This document shows, in pieces, positions 10,153 through 21,749 of a stretch of DNA of 64,000 bases. Positions within the stretch are counted from its first letter, which is position 1, and every line of letters begins with the position of its first letter. Source of the DNA: Apostichopus japonicus (Eukaryota; Echinodermata; Holothuroidea; Aspidochirotida; Stichopodidae); contig NC_092571.1 in the NCBI RefSeq assembly GCF_037975245.1, positions 124,001-188,000 on the forward strand, written 5' to 3'. Both the position numbers and the translations under genes were made by a program. The notes beneath the pieces are model-generated. The model searched no databases, was not told the DNA's origin, and saw nothing but the letters and a program-made list of their open reading frames with translations.

Positions 10153-10950
10153 TGGACTTTGAAGTTTAAATATTAGAAACGAGCATTAATTCTCAACAGT
10201 TCTAGTGGCGCAGTTGGTAGTGCTCTGGACTCACAAACTCCGTGTCTCAGGTTCGATTCCCAGACAGAGCATTTTGATTTTTTTCTCTTTTCCTTCTTCC
10301 ATTCTGGACTTTGAAGTTTAAATATTAGAAACGAGCATTAATTCTCAACAGTTCTAGTGGCGCAGTTGGTAGTGCTCTGGACTCACAAACTCCGTGTCTC
10401 AGGTTCGATTCCCAGACAGAGCATTTTGATTTTTTCTCTTTTCCTTCTTCCATTCTGGACTTTGAAGTTTAAATATCAGAAACGAGCATTAATTCTCAAC
10501 AGTTCTAGTGGCGCAGTTGGTAGTGCTCTGGACTCACAAACTCCGTGTCTCAGGTTCGATTCCCAGACAGAGCATTTTGATTTTTTCTCTTTTCCTTCTT
10601 CCATTCTGGACTTAGAAGTTTAAATATTAGAAACGAGCATTAATTCTCAACAGTTCTAGTGGCGCAGTTGGTCGTGCTCTGGACTGACAAACTCCATGTC
10701 TCAGGTTCGATTCCCAGAGAGAGCAGTTTGATTTGATTTTCTTTTCCTTCTTCCATTCTGGACTTTGAAGTTTAAATATTAGAAACGAGCATTAATTCTC
10801 AACAGTTCTAGTGGCGCAGTTGGTAGTGCTCTGGACTGGAGAGACACAGACAAACTCCATGTCTCCGGTTCGATTCCCAGACAGAGCATCATGTCTGCGG
10901 TTAATGTCTAGACAGAGCCTTTTACTTTTCTGTTCTTTGGAGGGAGTGGA
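10142..10950 (+). repeat. Tandem array, five copies of a 151-152-bp tRNA-like unit
   Basis: Units begin near 10201, 10353, 10504, 10655 and 10807. Each contains a box-A-like TAGTGGCGCAGTTGGTAGTG, then TCTGGACTCACAAACTCC, then a box-B-like GGTTCGATTCC and CAGACAGAGCA, followed by a T-rich TTTTGATTTTTTCTCTTTTC run. That is the layout of a tRNA-derived sequence with a possible RNA polymerase III terminator. The T-stem pairing is imperfect, so I read it as a tRNA-derived SINE head amplified in tandem and not as functional tRNA genes. Copies 1-3 are nearly identical; copies 4 and 5 have drifted, and copy 5 has a short insertion before the B box. Confidence 0.75.
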
Positions 10951-10984
10951 AGTATAAATATAAGAAACGAAGTTTTTCCAGAGG

Positions 10985-11065
10985 GAACCGAAATGGTGTA
11001 ATTGGTTATTCCATCGTTCAGTAAGCGATTGGTTTGGATTGCATCGGTTCAAGCCCCAGGTGAGT
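10985..11065 (+). repeat. tRNA-like sequence
   Basis: ATGGTGTAATTGGTTATTCC (box-A-like) is followed 40 bases later by GGTTCAAGCCC (box-B-like). Acceptor-stem pairing is not evident, so it is probably a tRNA-derived repeat. Confidence 0.4.
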
Positions 11066-11079
11066 ATTCGCAAAAGGAG

Positions 11080-11340
11080 TTCTGACAAGTGGATAAGGTG
11101 AATCCCGAAGGCGGGCGGTCCCCCTCCTCCTGGCAGGTGGACAAGGTGAGTACCGAGGGTGACAGGTGAGAGGGGGAGGATGAGAGGGGGTGAGGGTGCG
11201 GACAAGGTGAGGTCGCCGCCCCCTCCCCCTGACAAGGTAAAGGCACGGACAAGTGGAGTTCGCCGCCACCCCTCCCCCTGACAAGGTTCAACGCGGACAA
11301 GGTGAGTTCGCCGCCACCCCTCCCCCTGACTAGCTAATCG
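11080..11340. repeat. GC-rich minisatellite
   Basis: Degenerate direct repeats built from GACAAGGTGAG, TTCGCCGCCACC and CCTCCCCCTGAC, about 45-60 bases per unit. Reading frames here are repeat artefacts. Confidence 0.7.
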
Positions 11341-11434
11341 GGGGTGAGGGAGTAGTGGAGAAAATGTTTTTACAAAAAAAGACTAAGTCCAAACAGCAGG
11401 ATCTTTAAATATTTGTAAAGCTTTAGAAACCAGA

Positions 11435-11515
11435 GGCCCACCTAATGGTCTAGTGGTAAAGACTTTTGCTTTTGCATCTCAAGGTCCCTGGCTCAAACTC
11501 AATCTTTGCTTTTCC
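11435..11515 (+). repeat. tRNA-like sequence
   Basis: TAATGGTCTAGTGGTAAAGA (box-A-like) and GGCTCAAACTC (degenerate box B) are spaced as in a tRNA, followed by a T-rich run. Pairing is poor; it is probably a third, diverged tRNA-derived repeat. Confidence 0.35.
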
Positions 11516-11519
11516 TTTT

Positions 11520-13050
11520 ACAATACTCATGTAAAAGGAAGAAAAAAAGGAAAAAAAAGAATAGACTTTGAAATAACTTCTTTTTTTTAATGACAAATCA
11601 GTTCATGGACAGGATATACCTTCATCCCTCCCACCACAGTTAATACCCTTCAACTACCTGTCCAGAAACAGGTTATCCCTCATCAAATTATTATGCAAAT
11701 ACTAATCAAAACATGCAATACATATTTCATAAACATTCTTAGTGATACCTGCATCTACTATTGAGATGGTTGGGTGACAACAGACAGTTAGTTTCTATAA
11801 TGTTTCTATTATTTATAATATCAGCCTGGAGGGCAGTTATTTAATGATACTAAGCAGTCACATGTACATATGGGATAAGCCAATGGCCTTTTTACTTCAC
11901 ACCAGGTGGCTATCCAATTCACACCAGTACATTCTTTTTGGACATTTTTTTTTAAACATTTGGAAGACCATTTCAACATGAGGGGAAAAAGAATTGATTT
12001 CTCCTAGATAAAAATAATAACCCCATCTTACTTTAGCCAGATAGGGCTTGAATCCATAGGTTTGCTTGACGACAAGTTCCCAACAAAAAGGAGTTGGCCT
12101 TCCATGGCTGATTGCTGATTCAGTTTACAATACCATGGCGCCCCTGCTACCATCAATAAAATTGTCTTTAACTTTCATTTATTAACTAAACCTGATTTTG
12201 AATTAATTTTAGATAACTCAATTTTTACATTTTTTGCCCTCCAGTTTGAAAAAGGAAACGTTACTACCATAGCACAAACAACATATATGTGGAAAGGTTG
12301 CTCCCTTTCATTGCTGTCTCAATCACCCCCCCCGCCCCCCCGGCTCCGACTACCACACCCCAAATTATATACACGAAGAGTGCATTATTGAAAGTTTCTT
12401 TAAATATAGCCTTATCATGCAGCAAACCTGTGCTACTGCAAACTGAAAATTCAATTCAAAGATTCTCCCTCTTCACTTTCATTTCTCCTTCTCTATCCTT
12501 CGCCTCACCACCCCCCACCCCACCCCTGGTCCTTCCAACTACCATCCATAACTCCTGCCAATATTAAATTCAGTCACCTTATCATGCCCCCATAAAGTGT
12601 CAGTCAGTCAAGCACCACAATGTTTGTAGACCAAGATATCAACAACCGAAACCCATTTTTAAAACTTTAAAGCCCCATCAAATAAAGATGCTGTTTTTTT
12701 CTTCTTTTTCTCTAAACAAGATAAACAAGATAAACACACAAACACCAAATCCAAAATATATAAAATTCCAAATCCCATTTTGAATATTCTTCAAATTTTG
12801 TTTGCCAAGCCAGGTTAAAAAAGTGAGTGTTATTCTTTTTGGCCTTCCTTTGTTGCAATGCAAACACAGAGGTGTTTGCATTGCAACAAGGTGTAGTTTT
12901 CTATACTAAAAAACAAATAAAATCAAATAAAACTTAAATAAAAGATGATTATAGCACATGCAGGAGAAGAGTGAGAGCCCTCCCAAATACTACCGGCTTA
13001 TGTATACAAAAGACCTTTTTCCGAAATCCTTTTTCCGACATCGTGGCAAA
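11520..13050. other. Non-coding stretch downstream of SRP68
   Basis: AT-rich sequence with C-rich microsatellites (12320-12350, 12510-12530). I see no supported gene. The right-hand part presumably holds the 3' untranslated region of the minus-strand SRP68 transcript. Confidence 0.5.
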
Positions 13051-13057
13051 TCGAGAG

Positions 13058-13356
13058 TTACTTTTCACCCCCGCTCCACCATCCACGCAGGAACCCACCC
13101 AGACCCCCCTGCGGGGACGATTTATTCTGTTCCAGTTTCTCATCCAAGGAGGGTAACTCTATATGGTTCAGAGCTATGTCAAAGAAGAGCGGTTTGCACG
13201 GTGACGGCTTAAAGTCCAGTGGAAATGTGGTGAAGTTGGGCTTGGCGGCCAGGTCCGGCTGGTTGGCGTTGTACCGGTCAAGCCATTCCGCCAGCGGTCG
13301 ATTGTCCTTCAGACCGAGTTGCGCCATTCCTTTGCTGATGAAAGGTTCATTGGAAT
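13058..13356 (-). CDS. SRP68: SRP68, last coding exon (C-terminus)
   Basis: SRP68 is a subunit of the signal recognition particle, binding 7S RNA as a heterodimer with SRP72 in the cytosol. The exon follows a strong acceptor (TTCATTTTTCAG, minus strand). It encodes about 99 residues ending GWWSGGEK. The block CKPLFFDIALNHIELPSLDEK with an Asn-Phe-Thr-Thr-Phe-Pro stretch before it is the characteristic SRP68 C-terminal region that contacts SRP72. It is followed by the usual short Gly/Phe/Trp-rich tail. The first split codon joins the exon at 14557-14629 to give Leu-Asp-Ser-Asn. The reading frame is intact. Upstream exons beyond 14.6 kb were not found, and the intron or flank is filled by a LINE. 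Recognition of the family is confident. Confidence 0.88.
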
Positions 13357-14556
13357 CTGAAAAATGAACGCAGAGAGGTTCTTGGTAAGCCATGGTTTTT
13401 TTTTTATGTATTCTTGGGTGGAGGGTATTTTCTATGGGTGAGGATAATCCGGAGGGTGGGGGAAGTCAATTCAATTAACTGTGAGAAATGTCATTGAATT
13501 AGGAACCACCTAAGGCCTATTCTCATCTTTGTAGTAAGTTTGTCACCTTGAGCTACGTGACAGTTCATAAGTAGGGGGGGGGGGGGGGTATATTCGAGTG
13601 GAATTTGGGATTCAAATCCCTGAATAGAGAAAGTTTACAAAAACTTGTTAATTTGCAGTCATTTTTTGTTATTGCTGTCACAAACAGAAATGGATACCCA
13701 CTTTCTATTATTTGTAGATGACAGAGACTGGTTCAATCGCAGTCTACAAGGCCAGATAAACTCTTTATATTTTGGCTTTCAATTTCCTTATTCTGACAAA
13801 TTTCGATAGTACAAAAGACGGCAGTTTTGATCAGGCTTTTGATACTTCCTTGTGATCCCTGAACATCATACATTCAGCTACAAGCAAAAATAACTGTTGT
13901 CTGTCCTGTCCACCACAATAATCCTATTGTAATATTTTCAGACCCTAAGGGCTAATAGGTCTCTTCCCCCCCCCCCCCAAAAAAAAAAGGTGTGAAAAGG
14001 GGCGGTGCTGCTTCCAACCGAATGAATCTTTTCACTCATTGTTTAACCAAAGAGAAAAATTTGGGAAAGAAAACAACAGATTATTAATATAAAGGCCATA
14101 TTTCTCTGAATCATTGTCTATGCTCTGATGGAATACATTTGTTCCAGTAGCAGGGTTCAATTCCAAGGTTCCAAATGGACACGGCAGTTTAATCTGCATT
14201 TTCCTGACGATCAGACCCAAAAGAGAACATCGATATGTCTCTCCACTGTTATCCCAAAGAAGAAACCTTTCAGAAACTCAAGGGTACTAAAGGATTTCTT
14301 CCTTTTAAATTAACCAGCGTCCTACACAAAATTAACAGGGTAGTAACATGATGGTCTCTGCCTGATTCCCCCTCCCCCCTCCCTTACCCAATTTCTTTTC
14401 TTAAAGTTTTGGTATTCATCCTTTCATATATAGTCCATCTTGCATTTTGCCTTTTGAAAAAAAGAATCCTTAATCTTCATCCAAAGCAGCAAAAAGATTC
14501 TTTCCAAACACAGTACATTGATTATTATTATTATTATATTATTATTAAGTACATAC

Positions 14557-14629
14557 CTAGAATGGAGGCCGCCTGAGCAGAGTACTTCAAGTCGTTGATA
14601 TCTTGCGCAAGAGTGTCCAATTCCTCTAC
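14557..14629 (-). CDS. SRP68: SRP68, penultimate coding exon
   Basis: 73 bases between an AATAG acceptor and a CTAG|GTATGT donor. It encodes VEELDTLAQDINDLKYSAQ followed by AASIL plus one base, which completes an Asp codon with the next exon (phase 1). The Ala-Ala-x-Ile-Leu-Asp junction and the leucine/lysine-rich helix fit the SRP68 region just before the SRP72-binding tail. The matching phase and sequence make the two exons one gene. The preceding exon should lie at higher coordinates but is not visible in the LINE-filled sequence. Confidence 0.8.
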
Positions 14630-15279
14630 CTATTGATTAAATGAAACCAAAATCTAATCATGATGTCTTTAGGGAGTTTAGAGTTTAGGGAGTTTTTAGG
14701 GAGTGTCACTGCCCGACAAGCCCTATAGGGTTTTTTAATACACTTCCTTTCACAAGTTTTGTTTCTTATCTCCTTCTATGTCATATGTCATACTTATGTT
14801 AAAATAGAACAAAAATCAATAAATGAAATGAAATAAATGAAATTAGTTACCTTTTTTTTTTAATTCGAGTAAAAGTTTTGTCTTTGTTGTTGTTGATATC
14901 AAATCAAAAGGAGTTTAACCCCTGGTCGACCTGGCGAGAGGTCCTACGGGGGATAATAAGTTTGTTTTTATAGAATAGACATTTTTTTTTTTTTTTTCTT
15001 GGAGAGGTTGTCTATGTTCAGTCAGGGAATTGCTGGTAAATGAAGTCTTATATATTTACAATGGACAGGATAGCCATAATCATACCCGAGGTCAGAGTCA
15101 AAGAGTCACTTAGGGAGGGATTTCTAAAGGAGAGGAATTTTTTAAGTACTGAGAATTGTGGAGACGGAGTGGTTTCTATTGTTTGGGTAGGGAGTGGTTG
15201 TGGTTTCTATTGTTTGGTAACAATATAATCTGTATATATAAGTATACTTGGGCCTAGAACCATTTAGGAAAGGATTTTT

Positions 15280-16035
15280 TTAATGGAATGAGACTTTAAG
15301 TAGTAACAATTGTGAATACAGAAAGGGTTTGGTTTTGGGGTAGTGAGTTGTTGCGACTTTGTATTTCAGGGGGAGGTCTTCAATCAAAGGGTCGTTCTCG
15401 AGGTTGTTTTTGTATAACTTGGTGTTGAATTCTTCAAGTCGGGTGAAAGTAGATTTTGTGTTTCCTGCACGGAGAACGTACAAAGTAGCAATATAGGTAG
15501 GGATTTTGAGTGCGAGTCGATAAGCTGTGGTGTGGATTCTGTTTAAAATTTGTTTATTGGGATTAGAGATGGTAAGCAGGGAGATGCTCCCGTAACTGAG
15601 AATCATTTTTACTTTGGATTTATAGATTTGGATAATGGTTTTCGGAGGGAAGTTATATTTGTGTGAGAGGATTTGAATGGATTTAAGTTGGAACCAGCAG
15701 CGTCCTGCAGTTCTGTTACAAAGTAGATTAAACGATAATTTGCTATCGAAAGTGGTACCAAGGAAGGTTGCATTAGGAGTAGCAGTGATTGAGGTGTTGA
15801 AAAGATTCATTTTGGCAATATGGTTATGGTATTTTGAGTTTATTATGGAGAAATTGGCTAGGTTAGATATTGAGGGATATATTTTTGTTCTCCACATCGA
15901 GCACCACTTTTCGAGATGTGTAATTGCTCTTTTAATATTTAGTTCCGTCATATAGATATTTTTACTGGTGCTCCAAATGGCTATGTCGTCAGTGTACTGA
16001 CTATAGTTGCATTTAGATAGAGGGGGGATGTTCAA
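15280..16035 (-). pseudogene. Jockey-like ORF2, reverse transcriptase C-terminal part
   Basis: A 251-codon open stretch starts just before the catalytic box, which reads YTDDIAIW (usual form Y/F-A-D-D), then continues with the palm-to-thumb region: TELNIKRAITHLEKWCSMWR, a FLGTTFDSKLSF block and the C-terminal SYGSISL/RLALKIPTYIA segments typical of Jockey-type enzymes. Upstream, 16.0-17.0 kb still matches reverse transcriptase motifs in broken frames. The TDD variant and the breaks indicate an inactive copy. Confidence 0.8.
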
Positions 16036-17919
16036 ATCATTAACATATAGGGTGCAGGGGAGGGGGCTGAAAACAGCGCCCTGTGGAGTACCTGCACCAA
16101 GTGGAAAAGGTTTTGATTGTTGGTTTTTGTAGCATATTTTGGCATTGCGCTCACTAAGGAAAGAGGAAAGAAGTCTGGTGTAATTGGAGGGGAGATTAAA
16201 GTTAAGTAGTTAAATTCTTATGCCGTTGTGCCAAGTTTTGTCGAACTCCTTTTTGGCATCAAGGAAGAGGGCAGTGGTATCATGTTTTTTTATGAAGCCG
16301 ATGCGAATTTCTTTGGAAAGGTGGAAAGTTTGGTTTATTGTAGATTTGTGTGCCCAGAATTAGCCTGATTGATACAGGCAAAGTGATTAATTTGCTCAAG
16401 GTGGTTTCTGGTGCGGTTATCTATAATTCTTTCGAAAATCTTACCTAAGGCTGGTAGGAGACTAATTGGTTGATAGTTTTGAATTTTGGTGTGTCTTTAC
16501 TTAGTTTCGGTATTAAAATCATTTTGGCGGATGTCCACAGGGTTGGGAAATGACCCAGTCTAAGGAGTTTGTTAAATAATGGGAAAATATGAGAGTTAAT
16601 GAATATCGGAGGCCGACGGAGGGGAATCTTTTAGCATTAGGTCATTTATGTTGTCAAGACCAGGGGAGGAGGCATTTTTGCATATTCAGTGGCACTATAC
16701 CAATCATTTATATCTATTTCTTTGAGTAGAGGGATGTTTTTGTTGAGACATCCTTAGAAGTTGGGGATAAAGCTGGTTGCATTACAGATAATTGTACGGT
16801 TTATTTTGTGTTGGAATCTGTTATCGTATGGAGGGCCATCTAAGATATTGAATATAGTTTTCAAGTATGATTCACTAAGCTTTATTTGGTCTTAAGTTTT
16901 TGTGATCAGGTTACCTACTTTATCTCTAAGGCATTCGTCTGTATTACCTGTGTTTGGGTTGTAATGGGTTTTCGATATTTCTTTAATTTTTCCAAAAGTG
17001 TTTTGGGTTTTTGTCATTAATGATTGAATCACATTTGTTTTGGACTCGGTTTTGGTCGACCGCCGATATTTGTCTATTTATTTGTTTTTCAAGTTGGTTA
17101 ATTTAGGTTTTTAGAGTTGGATCTGGGGAGATCATATAGGTTCTATGTAGTCGACGTCTGATTTATTTAGTGTAAGAATATTCCTATTTAGTTTTGGATT
17201 TCTGTTTTGTTTTTAAGGGGCAGTGTTTTTTGAAGGTATTAAAGATATGTTGGGCAATGCTGTCACAATACATGCCGATGTAATTTAGCTTTTTGTTGTG
17301 GTAATTGGCAATAGTGTTGTTTGTTATGATCCCTTTTTAAATGATGTCCAGTCTGCTTTATTGTAATTATACGTTAATTCGTTATTTTGGATGCGACTGA
17401 GGTTTATGTCTAGCTCAAAAAGGAGTGGAAAATGGTCACTGATTAGGTCATCTTCTAGGATTTGAATCGAATGAGTTTTAGTTGCAAGGTGGTTTGAGGT
17501 TATGGCGTAGTCAAGTAGTTCAGTATTATTGTTTATTGGGTTTATCCTAGTTTTGGTATTTTGGTTAATTATTGTTAAGTTGTGTTTATCACATATTTCT
17601 AAGAGGGATATGCCTTTTTCAGATATTTTGGTGCTACCAAAAATGATGTGGTGGGCATTTAAATCTCCTAGTAGTATTGTATTTTTATTAGAACTGTTTT
17701 TGATTGTGGATATGGGCTCATTTGGGGACTATAATAGCTAATAATGTGGAGAGGTTTATTGTCTCTTTCGAGTACAATTTCAATTGTTTGGGTTTGTTTG
17801 GGAGGAGGGTGGCTTTGAGGTTGTTTTTTTCAGCAATAAGTACTCAAACCATATATCGAGAGATATCGTGTCTGAAAGTTTGGTAACCAGGGATGCTAAG
17901 GTGGGAATTTGTATTTAGT

Positions 17920-19200
17920 TTAGTTTAAAGAAATGATATCCGGGGAGTGGTTGGCGAATATACTAAGTAGGAGGCTTAATTTTGGAAGGATACTGTTGAT
18001 ATTTAGGAGGAGGAACTTGACCGAAGGAGGGAGTGTGCTTGTCATGTAGGTGGATTGAGGAGGGCTAAATATTGAAGGATGGTGGAGACGTTCCATAATT
18101 ACAGTTTCTGGGATATTTAAGTTTAGGTGTTTTAGTGCTAACACGGTGGCGTAACTGGCAAGGTCGTCAGATTTAATATTAATGTTGGCTGTTTGGAAGG
18201 TGTATTGTACTAATTCAATTACAAAGGTTGCGATATTAAGTTTTTTTTCAGTGACGATTTTATTCGTTATTTCAATTTTAGGGGTAAAATTGGTTACATT
18301 CGCGTAGGTTCTTTGTTCTTGTTGTTTGTTATTAGCTTCAGTTTTAGCTTCTTTAAATTTTGGGCATCCTTTGTAAAGGGCGACATGAGTCCCTGAGCAA
18401 TTGGCACATTTTGGGTTTTCTTTTGGTTTGGGACAGTCTTTAACTCTGTGGTTTTTGCCACATCTGAGACATCTGGTTTGATTTGGCAAGTATGGGGGGT
18501 GTGTCCAAAGAGTTGACATTTGAAACATTGAGTGATTTGGGGGGGTTCGTGGTATTCTTCTGTTTTGTGTTTAGAGTATCCTAAGTAGAAACCTTGTTTG
18601 ATTAGGGATTGTTGAGGCTCTTGTTCTTCAAACGTCATTTTTACTTTCCAAGCTGTATTGTTTGTGGCATGACTAATGAGTCTTTTAGCTTGTATTGGGG
18701 TGTATTCTTGGTCTTTGAGTTCTTGTTCAATATCTTTGATTTGAATTTCAGGGTTTATGCCACAGGCTACTACGGAGAAGTTTCTTTGTCATACTTTTTT
18801 TGGGATTCTTGGTTTGGGGTTGCCTAGTTAAGTCTTTTGATTCCATGGTTTCAGGAGGATATTTGCAGTTTTAGGGTCATGGGGGTGATTAGGATGTCGT
18901 TACTACGAAGACGGTTTATATTTGGGATCATGGCATTTGGTTTTTCTTCATTGATTAGTTTAGCAAGTGTTTATTGGGTTTTTTGATAGTTCTGGTAAGA
19001 TTCCTGATACAATGATTGTTTGAGCGGACTTTTTGGTGGTTGGTTTGGAGTTTGGAGATGGGTTTATTTCAACGTATATTGGACGTTGTCTTTTTCTGCT
19101 ATTTTTGTACAGGGATCCAGTCATTAATGTCTATGTCAAAATCAGAGAGGTTTAGGTTTTCGACTAAGGAGGCGGTTATAGGTGGGTAAGGGGTTGTCAT
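17920..19200 (-). pseudogene. Jockey-like ORF1 (gag-like, zinc knuckles) running into the endonuclease start
   Basis: The likely start is the ATG complementary to 19198-19200 (MTTPYPPITASLVEN). Frames at 18294-18638 and 17920-18528 carry three successive Cys-rich knuckles: CFKCQLFGHTPHTC, CLRCGKNHRVKDC and CANCSGTHVALYKGC, the arrangement known for Jockey/I-type gag proteins that bind the element RNA. After a polar linker the frame enters FLLLNINSILPKL and PDIISLN, the opening strand of the apurinic-type endonuclease, so ORF1 and ORF2 sequence are now read through without a clear boundary. Frameshifts separate the knuckles, so it is a dead copy. Confidence 0.78.
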
Positions 19201-19789
19201 ATTGGCAAAACAGCCCCTCCCTACGGGTTTTAAATGGCTTTTATACAATGAAATTGATCATAAACTTTACTTACTAGAAAGAATTAGTCTCCAGCCTAAG
19301 ACGGCGGACGGAAAGAATAGGAACTCCTTTTGAAGAGACACACTATGAATCGAAAGTGTACTCTGAAGCGTTGTGTTGGTATCCAAGGAGGCGTACGTTT
19401 TGTAAATGGCGGGTAAGTCATAGAGTGAAGGATGATGGGGTGGCGCTATGTCAAAAAGCTAACTGTTGATCAATATAGTCCACAGAACCCTAAGGAAAGG
19501 AGAGGAATGCACAAGAAATAGCCAGTTTTCTTCAAAGTAAGTCTCGTACATTTAGCACAAAACATAAAAAACTAATTAGCAACTAATTCCAACAAAGTTT
19601 AGACTGTGATTGAAACTTTACTGGTGGAAACATAATTAAATATGTATTTTTATGAACCTTTCTTTCTTATGACTAACCTTGACTGTATATTGCAGCTTTC
19701 CAGCTTAGCTGGTGTTTTTTCTTCAAATGAGTTTTCTTGAGTCATCTTTGAGTATTCTGATCTTGACAACAATCAACTGTCTTTTTAAT

Positions 19790-21545
<1,756 letters not shown>

Positions 21546-21628
21546 GATCTTGACAACAATCAACTGTTGAGAGGACAAGACTGATGTTCATGATACTGGC
21601 TCACACTGATGTTTTCCTTGAATCTTAC

Positions 21629-21724
21629 TTTTTCTCCAATTTCTATTAAATCACCTCCAGATAACACTTCCAGATCTCTCTGTAGAGGACAGGCTTGAAG
21701 GATCTTCTCGTATTTGGTGGAGTT
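21629..21724 (-). pseudogene. ABCC-type exon, copy 2 (donor intact, 5' half missing)
   Basis: Bases 21629-21724 match the last part of copy 1 ([20 protein letters not shown] and the following GEK), and similarity extends through the downstream intron to about 21549. Here the donor GAGAAAAAG|TAAG (GTAAG) is intact, but similarity stops at 21724, so the acceptor and the first half of the exon are gone. Together with copy 1 it shows that the exon plus flanking intron was duplicated with the minisatellite. Confidence 0.65.
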
Positions 21725-21749
21725 TATGATCTTTCAACCACTTGTTCTA

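Larger units (their letters stand above)
14981..19320 (-). mobile_element. Jockey-like non-LTR retrotransposon, nearly full length, decayed
   Basis: It runs on the minus strand. A T16-type run at 14981-14998 is the complement of a 3' poly(A) tail; the 5' end lies somewhere near 19.3 kb. In order it encodes a gag-like ORF1 with zinc knuckles (from ATG at 19200), an endonuclease, and a reverse transcriptase ending near 15280. Many stops and shifts break the frames. It sits directly upstream of the SRP68 penultimate exon in the same orientation, so it is probably intronic. A related, more damaged copy is at 6340-8600. No target duplication was confirmed. Confidence 0.8.

Noticed and set aside
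10201-10272. Functional tRNA gene
   Set aside because: A- and B-box sequences are present, but T-stem and acceptor pairing are imperfect, and the unit is part of a tandem repeat.
10357-10623. 88-codon ORF across the tRNA-like array
   Set aside because: Internally repetitive with the 151-bp unit; no independent support.
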